Origin: Nitrospirota bacterium | GTDB taxonomy: Bacteria; Nitrospirota; RBG-16-64-22 | Assembly: GCA_016195465.1 (NCBI GenBank) | Contig: JACPZO010000039.1 | Location: forward strand, 1 to 33,131 | Reading direction: 5' to 3' | Length of the DNA: 33,131 nucleotides | Shown: positions 15,461 to 23,901 of the stretch, in pieces | Layout of the letters: each line of letters begins with the position of its first letter | Position numbering within the stretch: position 1 is the first letter of the stretch | Program-made: the position numbers and the translations under genes | Notes under the pieces: generated by a model | Seen by the model: the letters and a program-made list of their open reading frames with translations, nothing else | What the model was told of the DNA's origin: nothing | The model's database searches: none

Positions 15461-17323
15461 CTAGTCCGCACTCTTCCCTCCAAAGGGCCTGGCCAGCGAC
15501 CTGAGGATCCACCCCCGGATCCGGCCTCCCCGCGGGACCGCCGGCGTCTCGATTCCCTGCGAAAGAAGCTCCGGCGTCGCCGCGAGGAGCGTGAAGTGGA
15601 ACGTCGTCCCCTGGCCCGGAACGCTTTCGACGCCGATCCGTCCCTTGTGAAGCTCCACCAGTTGCCGGGCGATCGTGAGCCCCAGGCCGGTCCCCTTGAC
15701 GTCGGCCGGCTCTTTCACGCCGACCTGGTGGAACTTGTCGAAGATCCTTGGAAGCTCCTCTTTCGGGATCCCCGGGCCGGTGTCGCTCACGAGGACCTTC
15801 ACGCTCGGCCGGTTCCCCGCTCCCGCCGCGGGCGGCGGAACGGTCGAGATCGTCACGCGCCCTCCGGCCGGCGTGAACTTGATGGCGTTTCCGGCCAGAT
15901 TGGTCAGGATCTGAACGAGCCGGTCGGGATCGGCGAAGACCTTGGGAAAATCCTCCGGCACTTCGCCCGCAAGGGACACGCGCCGGTTCTCCGCCCACGG
16001 TCCAAGCGATGTCACCACGTCCCGGACCACCTCCGGGAGCCCCGTCTCCCGGAGGCTCACGCGCATGGCGCCCGCCTCGGCCTTCGAGAGATCGAGAACG
16101 TCGTTCACGAGCCGGGTGAGCCGCTCGATATTGCGCCTGGCGATCGACAGGAGGTCCGCCTGCTTCTGCGAGATCGCCCCCGCCGTCCGGTCGAGAACGA
16201 GCGTGATCGACTGCTTGACGGCGACGAGGGGCGTCCGAAGCTCGTGGGAGACTTTTGAAATGAAGTCGGCCTTCATCTCCTCGACCTGCTTGAGCTTCGC
16301 CGCGTCGGGAGGGACGGCGAGAAGACCCACGACCTTTCCATCGGGGTTCCGGACGACCGCCGTCGCGGCCTTGAGCGACTCCTGGGCCTCCGAGCGCCCC
16401 TTGACCGTCACCCCCGCGTCGGCCGGACCCGCGACGGCGGGCGCCAGGTTTCCGGCGAGCGCGAGCATCCCGTCCTCCGGGAAGCCGGCCGAGAGCGGTC
16501 CTCCCGCTTTCTCCTTGAGCGGACCGCCGACGATCCGCTCGGCCGCCGGGTTCATCAGGAGGACCTTCCCGTTCTCGTCGACGACAACCTCGCCCCCGGC
16601 CACGCCGGCGATCACGGCCTCCGTCCGCGCCTTGTCCCCCTCGACGATTTCTTTCTCCCGCCGGATTCCGAGCGTCGCCTCCTCGACCTTCGCCTCGATT
16701 TCGGCCTTGAGCTTCGCCATGACGAGATCGAACACCCTCTTCCGGTCGGCCGGATCGGGCACGGCCCGCTTGACGATCTCGAAGAGAAGCGTCTCGATGG
16801 GAAGATCGCCCAGCCGGCGCGTCCAGTCTTCCTCGGGGGCCTCCGCCGGGCCCTTCGCCTCGTCGCCGTCCCGCCGGTAGAAGGTCGTGTTCACGGAGAC
16901 GCGGCGGGCGCCGCGCTCGGACAGGAACGCCTTCGCCCATTCATAGTCGCTCTCGGTGTCCGGCTTGTGGACGAAGAGGCGGTAAAGGGTCTCGATCTCC
17001 GAAAGCTCGACGCCGGGATGGAACGATACGCTCTCGAGATGCGTCCGGTCGAAGGCGGCCCGGAACGTGTCGGACAGCGCCCCTTTCAGGGGGATCCCGT
17101 CGACCAGGAACTGGCCGTCCAGCACGCCGAGCGTGAGGTCGCCGTACTTCCGCGTGTAGGCGGCGATGCGCCCGTGGGCCGCGGCCACGGCCCCCTGGAC
17201 CGAAGGGTGTTCGATCGAGTAGAGCGTCGTGCGTCCCAGCGCCCGGCCGGTCTCCTTGATCGACTCGAGGAGCTCGTCGCGGCGCTCGGCCGTCAGCGCT
17301 TTCGCGGGGGCGGACGGGTTCAC
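15461..17323 (-). CDS. Sensor histidine kinase with novel N-terminal domain and PAS
   Basis: A soluble kinase of 620 residues. The N-terminal part (about 12-150) contains LYSIEHPSVQGAVAAAHGRI and LTLGVLDGQFLVDGIPLKG, a pattern I know from the front of various HD-GYP and signalling proteins but cannot name. A helical region follows (about 165-230), then a PAS-like domain (about 235-340), the H-box VSHELRTPLVAVK with H360, and the ATPase domain with N-box, SDTGPGIP, FDKFHQV and GTGLGLTIA. The H-box is the common HELRTP type, unlike the HEINNP/HELNNP kinases around it, so it is not part of that duplication. The start GTG 17323 overlaps the TGA of the preceding gene (GTGA). Confidence 0.9.
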   Translation of the reverse strand: MNPSAPAKALTAERRDELLESIKETGRALGRTTLYSIEHPSVQGAVAAAHGRIAAYTRKYGDLTLGVLDGQFLVDGIPLKGALSDTFRAAFDRTHLESVSFHPGVELSEIETLYRLFVHKPDTESDYEWAKAFLSERGARRVSVNTTFYRRDGDEAKGPAEAPEEDWTRRLGDLPIETLLFEIVKRAVPDPADRKRVFDLVMAKLKAEIEAKVEEATLGIRREKEIVEGDKARTEAVIAGVAGGEVVVDENGKVLLMNPAAERIVGGPLKEKAGGPLSAGFPEDGMLALAGNLAPAVAGPADAGVTVKGRSEAQESLKAATAVVRNPDGKVVGLLAVPPDAAKLKQVEEMKADFISKVSHELRTPLVAVKQSITLVLDRTAGAISQKQADLLSIARRNIERLTRLVNDVLDLSKAEAGAMRVSLRETGLPEVVRDVVTSLGPWAENRRVSLAGEVPEDFPKVFADPDRLVQILTNLAGNAIKFTPAGGRVTISTVPPPAAGAGNRPSVKVLVSDTGPGIPKEELPRIFDKFHQVGVKEPADVKGTGLGLTIARQLVELHKGRIGVESVPGQGTTFHFTLLAATPELLSQGIETPAVPRGGRIRGWILRSLARPFGGKSAD

Positions 17324-18615
17324 GATCGGCCCTCCGCGACCGCCGCGCGGTCCGCGGCGGCTCCCGCCGCATCGACCGCGGGAAGGAATACCCGGAACGT
17401 GGAGCCGGACCCGGCGGCCGTCTCGACCTCGATCCGTCCGCCGTGGGCGCGGACGATCGCGTCGGCGATCGTGAGGCCCAGCCCCATCCCGGAACCGACC
17501 GGGCGGGTCGTGAAGAACGGCTCGAAGATCCGGTGCAGGGTTTCCTCCGGAATGCCGGGCCCCTTGTCCGAGACCGATACGACCACTCCGCCGGGCGTTC
17601 GGTCGATGTGCACGCGAACCGCCTCGGCGGGAGGCGATGCCTGGACGGCGTTTCGAACGATGTGTGCGACCGCCTCGACGATCTGGGCGGACGACGCCTC
17701 CACCAGTGCGTCCCCGGAGAACGGCGCAAACTCGACGCCCGCGTCGCCTCCGACCCCCCCCCGGACGCAGGCGTCGGCCACCAGGGGCATCAGGTCCACA
17801 CGCTCCGTCGTCTGGTCCACCGTCGAGTCAAGAGCCCTGAGCCCGCGGACCACCTCGGCGATCCGCCTCCCCCCTCCCTCCATCTCGTCGATCAGGTTCC
17901 CCATGTCGCGGAGAACGAATTCCACGTCCACCTTTCGCTCCAGCTCCCGGACCTCGTCCAGTTCCGCCTTGAAGAGATCTCCCTGGCGGGCGGCCGCCTC
18001 CCGGAGGACCTGGAACCTCTCGTACAGGCGGCCCAGGTCGTAGGCGTACTCCCGGAGGGCGGCGACGTTCGACGAAAGCGCTCCGGCGGGATTGTTGAGT
18101 TCGTGGGCGAGGCCGGCCACCAGGCCGCCCAGCGCGGCCAGGCGCTCCTGGCGCGTCATGCGCTCGCGCGCCTCGGACAGCTCCTGGACCTTGAGCGAGA
18201 GCTCCGCCACGAGCTCGGCGTTCCTCCGCTTGAGCCCCGCAACGTCGAGACCCCGCCGGACGGCCGCATCGAGGTCGGCCGGATCGAAGGGCTTCATGAC
18301 GTAGTCGTACGCCCCCAGGTGGATCGCCTTGAGGGCGGTCGAGAGGTCTCCCTGCCCGGTCACCATGAGAACGAGCTGGTCGGGCCGGAGCTCGCGGACC
18401 ACGCGGAGGAGCTCCAGGCCGTTCATCCCCGGCATCTCGATGTCGCACGTGACGAGATCGAACGCCTTCGGGTCCGCCTTGAACCGCCGGAGCGCGTCGA
18501 GGGCGTCGCCGGCCTCGACCGTGGCCGCGCCGAACCGCTCCACCGTCTCGGCCACGGACCGCCGCATGGCCGGGGAGTCGTCCACGATGAGGATTCGGGC
18601 CTGGACCACGTTCAC
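17320..18615 (-). CDS. Hybrid: receiver domain fused to a histidine kinase
   Basis: An N-terminal receiver (6-125) has the acidic pair D12/D13, phosphoacceptor D58 in TCDIEMPGMNG and K108 in YVMKPF. It is followed by a short coiled coil and a kinase with H171 in AGLAHELNNPAGALSSN, a helical insert, and an ATPase domain with IVRNAVQA, SDKGPGIP, FEPFFTT and GMGLGL. The receiver at the front suggests the kinase is itself switched by phosphorylation. No sensor or membrane domain is present. The start GTG 18615 overlaps the fliA stop (GTGA), so it is translationally coupled to fliA and probably belongs to the flagellar operon. Confidence 0.9.
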   Translation of the reverse strand: MNVVQARILIVDDSPAMRRSVAETVERFGAATVEAGDALDALRRFKADPKAFDLVTCDIEMPGMNGLELLRVVRELRPDQLVLMVTGQGDLSTALKAIHLGAYDYVMKPFDPADLDAAVRRGLDVAGLKRRNAELVAELSLKVQELSEARERMTRQERLAALGGLVAGLAHELNNPAGALSSNVAALREYAYDLGRLYERFQVLREAAARQGDLFKAELDEVRELERKVDVEFVLRDMGNLIDEMEGGGRRIAEVVRGLRALDSTVDQTTERVDLMPLVADACVRGGVGGDAGVEFAPFSGDALVEASSAQIVEAVAHIVRNAVQASPPAEAVRVHIDRTPGGVVVSVSDKGPGIPEETLHRIFEPFFTTRPVGSGMGLGLTIADAIVRAHGGRIEVETAAGSGSTFRVFLPAVDAAGAAADRAAVAEGRS

Positions 18616-19370
18616 CCCGCCATGAAGGACTTGAGTCGCCCACGCAGGCGAAGGACCGCCTGGCTGTGGATCTGCGAGACGCGCGATTCGGTCACTTCGA
18701 GGACGCTCGCGATCTCTTTCATCGTGAGCTCTTCGAAGTAATAGAGGCTGACGACCAGCCGCTCCTTCGCCGGAAGGCGGTCGACCGCCTTGGCGATCGA
18801 CTGTTTCGTCTCCCTGAGCCGGACCTGTTCGAGCGGATCGGCCGCCGCCGGGTCCGCGATCGTTTCGAAAAGGTCCCGATCCTCCCCGTCGTGCCCGTGG
18901 AGGTCCTCGACCGAGATGATCGCCGACCCGGCCGCGTCCTGGAGGAACCGAAGGTAGTCGTCCACCTCCATCCCCATCGCCCCGGCCATCTCCTCTTCCG
19001 TCGGCTCCCGGCCCAAACGCCTCTCGAGCTCCCGCATCGTCCGCTCGACGACCGTGGCCTTGCGGCGGACCGACCGCGGCACCCAGTCCAGGGAGCGGAG
19101 CTCGTCGAGCATCGCGCCCCGGATGCGGAACTCGGCATACGTCTTGAACTTGACGTCCCGTGACGGGTCGAACCGGTCAAGCGCGTCGATCAAGCCGATG
19201 ACGCCGGCGTTGATCAATTCGTTCACCTCGATGTGCGGCGGCAGGCGCATCGCCAGCCGATACGCGATGTACTTGATCTGCGGGGCGAACTCCTGGATGA
19301 ACGCTTCCCGGTCGACCGCCGCCGCGGCTGTTTCCGCCGCGGGCTCCTTGACTGATGCTGTTCGGCTCAT
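18612..19370 (-). CDS. fliA: Flagellar sigma factor sigma-28
   Basis: Directs RNA polymerase to late flagellar and chemotaxis promoters. Region 2 is seen in NELINAGVIGLIDALDRFD (50-68) and FKTYAEFRIRGAMLDELRSLD (75-95), region 3 around 105-150, and region 4 with the helix-turn-helix MKEIASVLEVTESRVSQIHSQA (217-238). The 252-residue length is typical. The start chosen is ATG 19370, which has GGTGGAG six bases upstream. An in-frame GTG at 19394 lies within a degenerate octamer repeat and would add MGETVERF. It follows flhG, as in many polar flagellates, and a matching sigma-28 promoter exists at 9382-9409. No FlgM is in the window. Confidence 0.96.
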   Translation of the reverse strand: MSRTASVKEPAAETAAAAVDREAFIQEFAPQIKYIAYRLAMRLPPHIEVNELINAGVIGLIDALDRFDPSRDVKFKTYAEFRIRGAMLDELRSLDWVPRSVRRKATVVERTMRELERRLGREPTEEEMAGAMGMEVDDYLRFLQDAAGSAIISVEDLHGHDGEDRDLFETIADPAAADPLEQVRLRETKQSIAKAVDRLPAKERLVVSLYYFEELTMKEIASVLEVTESRVSQIHSQAVLRLRGRLKSFMAG

Positions 19371-19377
19371 GAATCGC

Positions 19378-19401
19378 TCCACCGTTTCACCCATTCACGT
19401 C
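19378..19401. repeat. Degenerate octamers just upstream of fliA
   Basis: Three units (CTCCACCG, TTTCACCC, ATTCACGT). On the coding strand they give GGTGAAACGGTGGAG, and the last GGTGGAG acts as the fliA ribosome-binding site. Confidence 0.6.
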
Positions 19402-19403
19402 TC

Positions 19404-19438
19404 TACCCCACCCAACCTCCCCTTACAAAGGGGAGGAG
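19404..19438. repeat. GC-rich hairpin element (copy 3 of 3)
   Basis: CCTCCCC and GGGGAGG (about 19417-19437) flank TTACAAA, preceded by CTACCCCACCCAA. The same sequence occurs at 25072-25108 and inverted at about 25016-25050. The T-run after it faces the plus strand, so it is not a terminator for these genes. Confidence 0.7.
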
Positions 19439-19448
19439 TTTTGTTCCG

Positions 19449-19496
19449 ATTCACCGATTCACCGATTCACCGATTCACCCATTCACCGATTCACCG
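19449..19496. repeat. GGTGAATN octamer tract, 6 units, overlapping the flhG 3' end
   Basis: Six phased units. The flhG TGA (19475-19477) is inside, so the last residues (GESVNG) of FlhG are repeat-encoded. Confidence 0.88.
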
Positions 19497-20386
19497 CTCT
19501 CGTTTCCCCTCACCAGCCTCTGCCAGAAGAACTGGATGTTCCCTTTCGGCGATACGACCGGGGCGTCGTCCAGGAGCGTTCGCGCCACCTCCGCGAAATT
19601 CCGGGCGGCCGGCGAACGGGGGTAGAGGTCCACGACGGCCCGCTGCCTCCGAACGGCCATCGTGACGTGGTCGTCGGCCGGGATATGACCCAGGTAGCCG
19701 ATCGAGATGTCCAGGAAACGGTCGGCGACCTTGACGAGGTTACGGTAAACCTCCATGGCCTCCGCCGGCGTCCTGACCGAATTCACGAGGAGCTTGAACG
19801 AACGCTCGGCGTGCCTCGTCGAGAGGATCTTCATCAGGGCGTACGCGTCCGTCATCGACGTCGGCTCCGGCGACACGACGACGATGATCTCCTGCGCCGC
19901 GACCGTAAAATAGAGGACGTTCGACGAGACGCCGGCCCCGGTGTCCACGAGAAGGACGTCGGCCGCGCCGTCCAACTGGTCCACCTCCGTGAGCAGACCC
20001 GCCCTCTGCTCTTCCGTCAAGGCGGAGAGCTCCTGGACGCCGGACGTCGCCGGCAGGATCTGAATCCCCTCGGGACCGTGGACCAGGATCTCCCGGAGGC
20101 GGGCCTGTCCCGCCAGGACGTCTCCCAGCGTACGACCGGGCGTCAGGCCCAGGAGGACGTCGATGTTGCCGAGCGAGAGGTCCGCGTCGAACAGGAGGAC
20201 GCGCTGCCCCAGACGGGAGAGCGCGATCGCGAGGTTCGCGACAACGTTCGTCTTGCCGACGCCTCCCTTTCCGCTGGTCACGGCGATGACCCGGACCGGG
20301 GGACCGATCCGGCGGACCGGCGCGGAGAGATCCCGTGAGATCTGGTCTTGCCGTGCCATCGCGCGCAGCGTCGCCGCCTGATCCAT
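19475..20386 (-). CDS. flhG: MinD-like ATPase controlling flagellar number
   Basis: FlhG (FleN/YlxH) restricts flagellar number and activates the FlhF GTPase. The N-terminus MDQAATLR carries the DQAxxLR activator helix known to stimulate FlhF. The deviant Walker A SGKGGVGKT (38-46), the switch DADLSLGNIDVLLG (67-80) and VDTGAG (148-152) are all present. A C-terminal amphipathic region (about 275-295) may bind membrane. The start ATG 20386 follows GGGAGGG. It sits between flhF and fliA, the usual order in polar flagellates. The last five or six residues are read from an octamer repeat. In Pseudomonas, FleN also antagonises the sigma-54 activator FleQ; a FleQ-like box is noted upstream of fliL. 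Confidence 0.95.
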   Translation of the reverse strand: MDQAATLRAMARQDQISRDLSAPVRRIGPPVRVIAVTSGKGGVGKTNVVANLAIALSRLGQRVLLFDADLSLGNIDVLLGLTPGRTLGDVLAGQARLREILVHGPEGIQILPATSGVQELSALTEEQRAGLLTEVDQLDGAADVLLVDTGAGVSSNVLYFTVAAQEIIVVVSPEPTSMTDAYALMKILSTRHAERSFKLLVNSVRTPAEAMEVYRNLVKVADRFLDISIGYLGHIPADDHVTMAVRRQRAVVDLYPRSPAARNFAEVARTLLDDAPVVSPKGNIQFFWQRLVRGNESGESVNG

Positions 20387-20411
20387 CGAACCCTCCCACT
20401 CAGAAGCCGTA

Positions 20412-20502
20412 ATTCGTCATTTGTCACTCGTCATTCGTGACCCGTTATCCGTGCTGAGTTATTCATCCACCATTGACGATTGACTGTTGACCAATGACTG
20501 GG
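20412..20502. repeat. 13-unit heptamer tract (ATTCGTC / GACGATT types) overlapping the flhF 3' end
   Basis: Phased 7-mers: ATTCGTC, ATTTGTC, ACTCGTC, ATTCGTG, ACCCGTT, ATCCGTG, CTGAGTT, ATTCATC, CACCATT, GACGATT, GACTGTT, GACCAAT, GACTGGG. The flhF TAA stop (20459-20461) is inside, so about 14 residues (TQSLVNSQSSMVDE) at the FlhF C-terminus are repeat-encoded. Confidence 0.85.
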
Positions 20503-21766
20503 TTTGGGGGCGATTTTCCGATTCACCGAACAGGAGCCCCGCCAGCCTCTCCGCGTCCGCGACCTCGATGTCCTCCGGGACCTTCTGGCCCGTCGTCACG
20601 TACGAGACGGGGAGGCGCGACGCGATCGCGGCCGTCAGGAATTCTCCCGGAAGAACGCACTCGTCGATCTTCGTGAAAAGGAGGCAGTCCGGGGAGACGC
20701 CCGCGAACCGGTCCGCCGTGGCGAGCAGCGTCTCCGCCCCCGACGTGGCCGGAAGAACGAGGTGAACGACCGGCCGGCCGCCTTTCCAGGCGACGTTCGC
20801 GAGACCCGCCGCCGCGTCCGCGCGGAACGGGTTCCGCCCGGCCGTATCGATGAGGACGAGGTCCAGCCCCGAGAAGCGCGTGAGCGCCTGGGCCAGTTCT
20901 TCCGGCTTCGAAGCGACCTGGACCGGCACGCCGATGATCCGCGCGTAGATCTTGAGTTGCTCGACGGCCGCAATCCGGTACGTGTCGAGCGTCACGAGAC
21001 CGACCCGCTTCTTCCCGGCCGCCGATGAGCCCACCGACGCCGCGCCCATCGAGTGGATCGCCGCGAGCTTGGCGATCGTCGTCGTTTTTCCGGCCCCCGT
21101 CGGACCGACGAAGAGGTGAACATCCGGTCCCCCTTCCGGCGGCGGCCGCTTCGTCGATTCGCCGATCGCTCCTCCCGTGCGGATCCGCCGGGCGACGGCA
21201 TTCATCGGGGCCGAACCGTCGGCTTCTTCAAGAACCAGGACGGCGGCGAGCGACTCATCCATGCCCCGTCCGGCCAACTGCCGGGCGATCGCCCCCGACC
21301 GGGCGGGAATCTCCCGCGCGGCGGAGGGGTCGGCGAGGATCCGCGCGCCGAGAAGATTCCTGAGCGCGGCGACTTCCGACCGGAGGAGCCCGACCTCAGC
21401 CGACGGGACCCCGGCTCCGGCGGAATGCCGGAAAGCCGTCATCTCCTCTCGCAGGACCTGGATGTCGGCCCCAATCTGGAAGAGGGCCGACGGCCCCGGC
21501 GAGTCCCGCCGCGCCGACTTCTCGGTTTCAAAATCGGCGGCCGGCCGCCCTTCCGGCCGGGAAGCCCCGAGTCGAGGTCCGCGATGCGGGGCACCCGGAT
21601 CGGCCGCGGCCGTCACCTCGACGCGCGTCCGGCCGAAGAGGCCGAACACTCCCTTTTGCGGACGGACCTCGCGCGTGGACAGAATGACGGCTTCCGGCCC
21701 CAACGCCTCCTTCACCCGGCCGAGGGCGTCGGGCAGATCGAACCCTTCGAACGTCCTAAGCCGCAT
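20459..21766 (-). CDS. flhF: SRP-family GTPase for flagellar placement
   Basis: FlhF marks the site of flagellar assembly, usually a pole, and recruits early basal-body parts. The N-terminal basic B domain (about 1-90) begins MRLRTFEGFDLPDALGRVKE, followed by a variable linker, the N domain (about 125-210) and the G domain: G1 GPTGAGKTTT (221-230), DTYR (261-264), DTAGR (307-311) and TKIDE (365-369). It overlaps the end of flhA by 11 bases, so the pair is translationally coupled; GAGGTGG lies before the ATG. The last 14 or so residues are encoded by a heptamer repeat tract that supplies the stop, and they are absent from normal FlhF proteins as far as I know. Confidence 0.95.
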   Translation of the reverse strand: MRLRTFEGFDLPDALGRVKEALGPEAVILSTREVRPQKGVFGLFGRTRVEVTAAADPGAPHRGPRLGASRPEGRPAADFETEKSARRDSPGPSALFQIGADIQVLREEMTAFRHSAGAGVPSAEVGLLRSEVAALRNLLGARILADPSAAREIPARSGAIARQLAGRGMDESLAAVLVLEEADGSAPMNAVARRIRTGGAIGESTKRPPPEGGPDVHLFVGPTGAGKTTTIAKLAAIHSMGAASVGSSAAGKKRVGLVTLDTYRIAAVEQLKIYARIIGVPVQVASKPEELAQALTRFSGLDLVLIDTAGRNPFRADAAAGLANVAWKGGRPVVHLVLPATSGAETLLATADRFAGVSPDCLLFTKIDECVLPGEFLTAAIASRLPVSYVTTGQKVPEDIEVADAERLAGLLFGESENRPQTQSLVNSQSSMVDE

Positions 21767-23873
21767 CGGACCACCTCACCGTCCCGATCGACTGGATCCG
21801 CACGTGGTTCGCGATCTCGTTGTGGGAGAGGATCACGAGATTGGGAAGGAACCGTTCGGTGAGCCGCTTCATCGCGCTCCGGATCACCGGAGAGCAGAGA
21901 AGGATCGGCGTGTATCCGCGCTGGACGACCGACTCCACGGCCGGGCGGATGGCGCCCATGAGCCTCTGAAAGAAGCCCGGATCGAGCGTAAGATAAGAGC
22001 CCGGATGCGTCCCCTGGACGGCCTGCGCGATCCTTTCCTCGATCCGCGGATCGAGCGTGAGGAGGGGGAGCGAGCCGTCGGAGCCCGTGTACTGCCTCGT
22101 AATCGTCCGGTAGAGCGCCTGCCGCACGTACTCCGTGAGCGTGTCGGAGTCCTTCGTGATCGAGGCGAAATCGGCCAGCGTCTCCAGGATCGTGGCGAGG
22201 TCCCGGACCGGCACCCGCTCGCGCAGGAGATTCTGCATGACGCGGACGACGACACCCAGGGGAAGAAGGGCCGGAACGACGTCCTCGACCACCTTGGGGT
22301 GGGTCTTCGCCAGGCCGTCGAGGAGCTTCTGGGCCTCCTGCCTTCCCAGGAGCTCGTGAGCGTGCGACTTGAGGAGCTCGGTCAGGTGCGTGGCGACCAC
22401 GGTCGAGGGGTCCACGACGGTGTACCCCATGAACTGGGCCCGCTCCTTGTCGGCTTCGGGGACCCAGTGGGCCGGAAGACCGAAGGCCGGATCTTTCGTG
22501 GGGATCCCCTCGATGGGGCCCGACGCCGTTCCCGGATCCATCGCGAGGTAGTGGTGCGCGACGACCTCCCCGCCCCCCACCTCGTTCCCCCGGATCAGGA
22601 GGGAGTACTGCGCGGGCTTGAGCTGAAGGTTGTCGCGGATGTGAAGGGAAGGGACGACCATGCCGAGCTCGACGGCGAGCTGGCGGCGGATCGCGCGGAT
22701 CCGGTCGAGAAGGTCGCCGTTCTGCTCGGCGTCGACGAGTGGAATGAGCCCGTACCCGACCTCCAGCTCGATCGGGTCGAGCGGCGCGACGGTGTCCGCC
22801 TTCTCGGGGGCCGGGGCCGGCACGGCGCGTCTCGCCTCCTCCTCCGCCTCGCGGGCCTCCTCCCGGCGGCGCATCGCGATCAGGCCGAACGCGCCCGCCC
22901 CCGCGAGGGCGGCCATCGTCAGGAACGCGATGTGCGGAAGGCCGGGAATGACGCCGAAGAAGGCGAGGATCCCCGCGGCGCTCCCGAGCGCTTTGGGATG
23001 GACGAAAAGCTGGCCGGCCATCTCCTGGCCCAGGTTGGCCTCGGACGCCGCGCGCGTGACGATCATGCCGGCCGCCGTGGAGACGACGAGCGCGGGGATC
23101 TGGGCCACCAGGCCGTCTCCGATCGTGAGGATCGTGTACGTTTGCGCCGCCGTCTTCACGTCGAGGCCCTGCTGGATCACGCCGACGAACAGGCCCCCGA
23201 CGATATTCACGAGGGCGATGATGATCCCGGCCACGGCGTCCCCGCGGACGAACTTCGAGGCGCCGTCCATCGCGCCGTAGAAATCGGCCTCCCGCGAAAT
23301 CACCGAGCGGCGGCGGCGGGCCTCCGCCTCGTCGACCAGGCCCGCGTTGAGGTCCGCGTCGATCGCCATCTGCTTCCCGGGCATCGCGTCGAGCGTGAAT
23401 CGGGCGGCCACCTCGGCGATCCGGCCGGCGCCTTTCGTGATGACGACGAAGTTGATGACGGAAAGGATCGCGAAGACGACGATCCCGACGGCGTAGTTTC
23501 CCCCGACGACGAACTGGCCGAAGGCCTGGATCACCTTTCCCGCCGCCGCCGTTCCCTCGTTCCCGTGCAGGAGGATGAGCCGCGTCGAAGCCACGTTGAG
23601 CGAGAGCCGGAGGAGCGTCGCCAGCAGGAGGACCGTCGGGAAGACCGAGAACTCCAGCGGCCGCAGGGTGTACATCGACACGAGAAGGATCACGACGGAA
23701 AACGTGATCGAGAGCGTGAGGAGCAGGTCCAGCAGGAACGTCGGGAGCGGAACGATCATGACGATCAGGAGCCCCACGACGCCCACGGCCAGCAGGACGT
23801 CGGTGTGGCGCATGACTCCCTGGAGCGTCATCAGCCCCGGATTCGCGATCGCGTCCGTTCTCGCATCAGCCAT
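21756..23873 (-). CDS. flhA: Flagellar type III export protein FlhA
   Basis: Large export-gate protein that forms the ring binding substrate-chaperone complexes and uses the proton motive force. The N-terminal half (about 25-330) has about eight membrane helices with the strongly conserved segments RLSLNVASTRLIL and MPGKQMAIDADLNAG (the FHIPEP signature region). An acidic/Ala-Pro linker (about 340-375) leads to the cytoplasmic domain (about 380-700). The 705-residue length is normal. The start ATG 23873 follows GGGTGAG within a heptamer-rich 27-base gap after flhB, and the end overlaps flhF by 11 bases. Confidence 0.97.
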   Translation of the reverse strand: MADARTDAIANPGLMTLQGVMRHTDVLLAVGVVGLLIVMIVPLPTFLLDLLLTLSITFSVVILLVSMYTLRPLEFSVFPTVLLLATLLRLSLNVASTRLILLHGNEGTAAAGKVIQAFGQFVVGGNYAVGIVVFAILSVINFVVITKGAGRIAEVAARFTLDAMPGKQMAIDADLNAGLVDEAEARRRRSVISREADFYGAMDGASKFVRGDAVAGIIIALVNIVGGLFVGVIQQGLDVKTAAQTYTILTIGDGLVAQIPALVVSTAAGMIVTRAASEANLGQEMAGQLFVHPKALGSAAGILAFFGVIPGLPHIAFLTMAALAGAGAFGLIAMRRREEAREAEEEARRAVPAPAPEKADTVAPLDPIELEVGYGLIPLVDAEQNGDLLDRIRAIRRQLAVELGMVVPSLHIRDNLQLKPAQYSLLIRGNEVGGGEVVAHHYLAMDPGTASGPIEGIPTKDPAFGLPAHWVPEADKERAQFMGYTVVDPSTVVATHLTELLKSHAHELLGRQEAQKLLDGLAKTHPKVVEDVVPALLPLGVVVRVMQNLLRERVPVRDLATILETLADFASITKDSDTLTEYVRQALYRTITRQYTGSDGSLPLLTLDPRIEERIAQAVQGTHPGSYLTLDPGFFQRLMGAIRPAVESVVQRGYTPILLCSPVIRSAMKRLTERFLPNLVILSHNEIANHVRIQSIGTVRWSDAA

Positions 23874-23880
23874 TGCCGCT

Positions 23881-23901
23881 CACCCTTCCCCCTTCCCCCT
23901 T
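23881..23901. repeat. Short heptamer tract (CCCCCTT) touching the flhB stop
   Basis: CACCCTT, CCCCCTT, CCCCCTT; the last base is the first of the flhB TGA (23901-23903). On the mRNA the AAGGGGG/AAGGGTG units form the ribosome-binding region of flhA. Confidence 0.6.

Noticed and set aside
19404-19445. Intrinsic terminator after flhG
   Set aside because: The T-run follows the stem only on the plus strand, and no gene there is transcribed in that direction.
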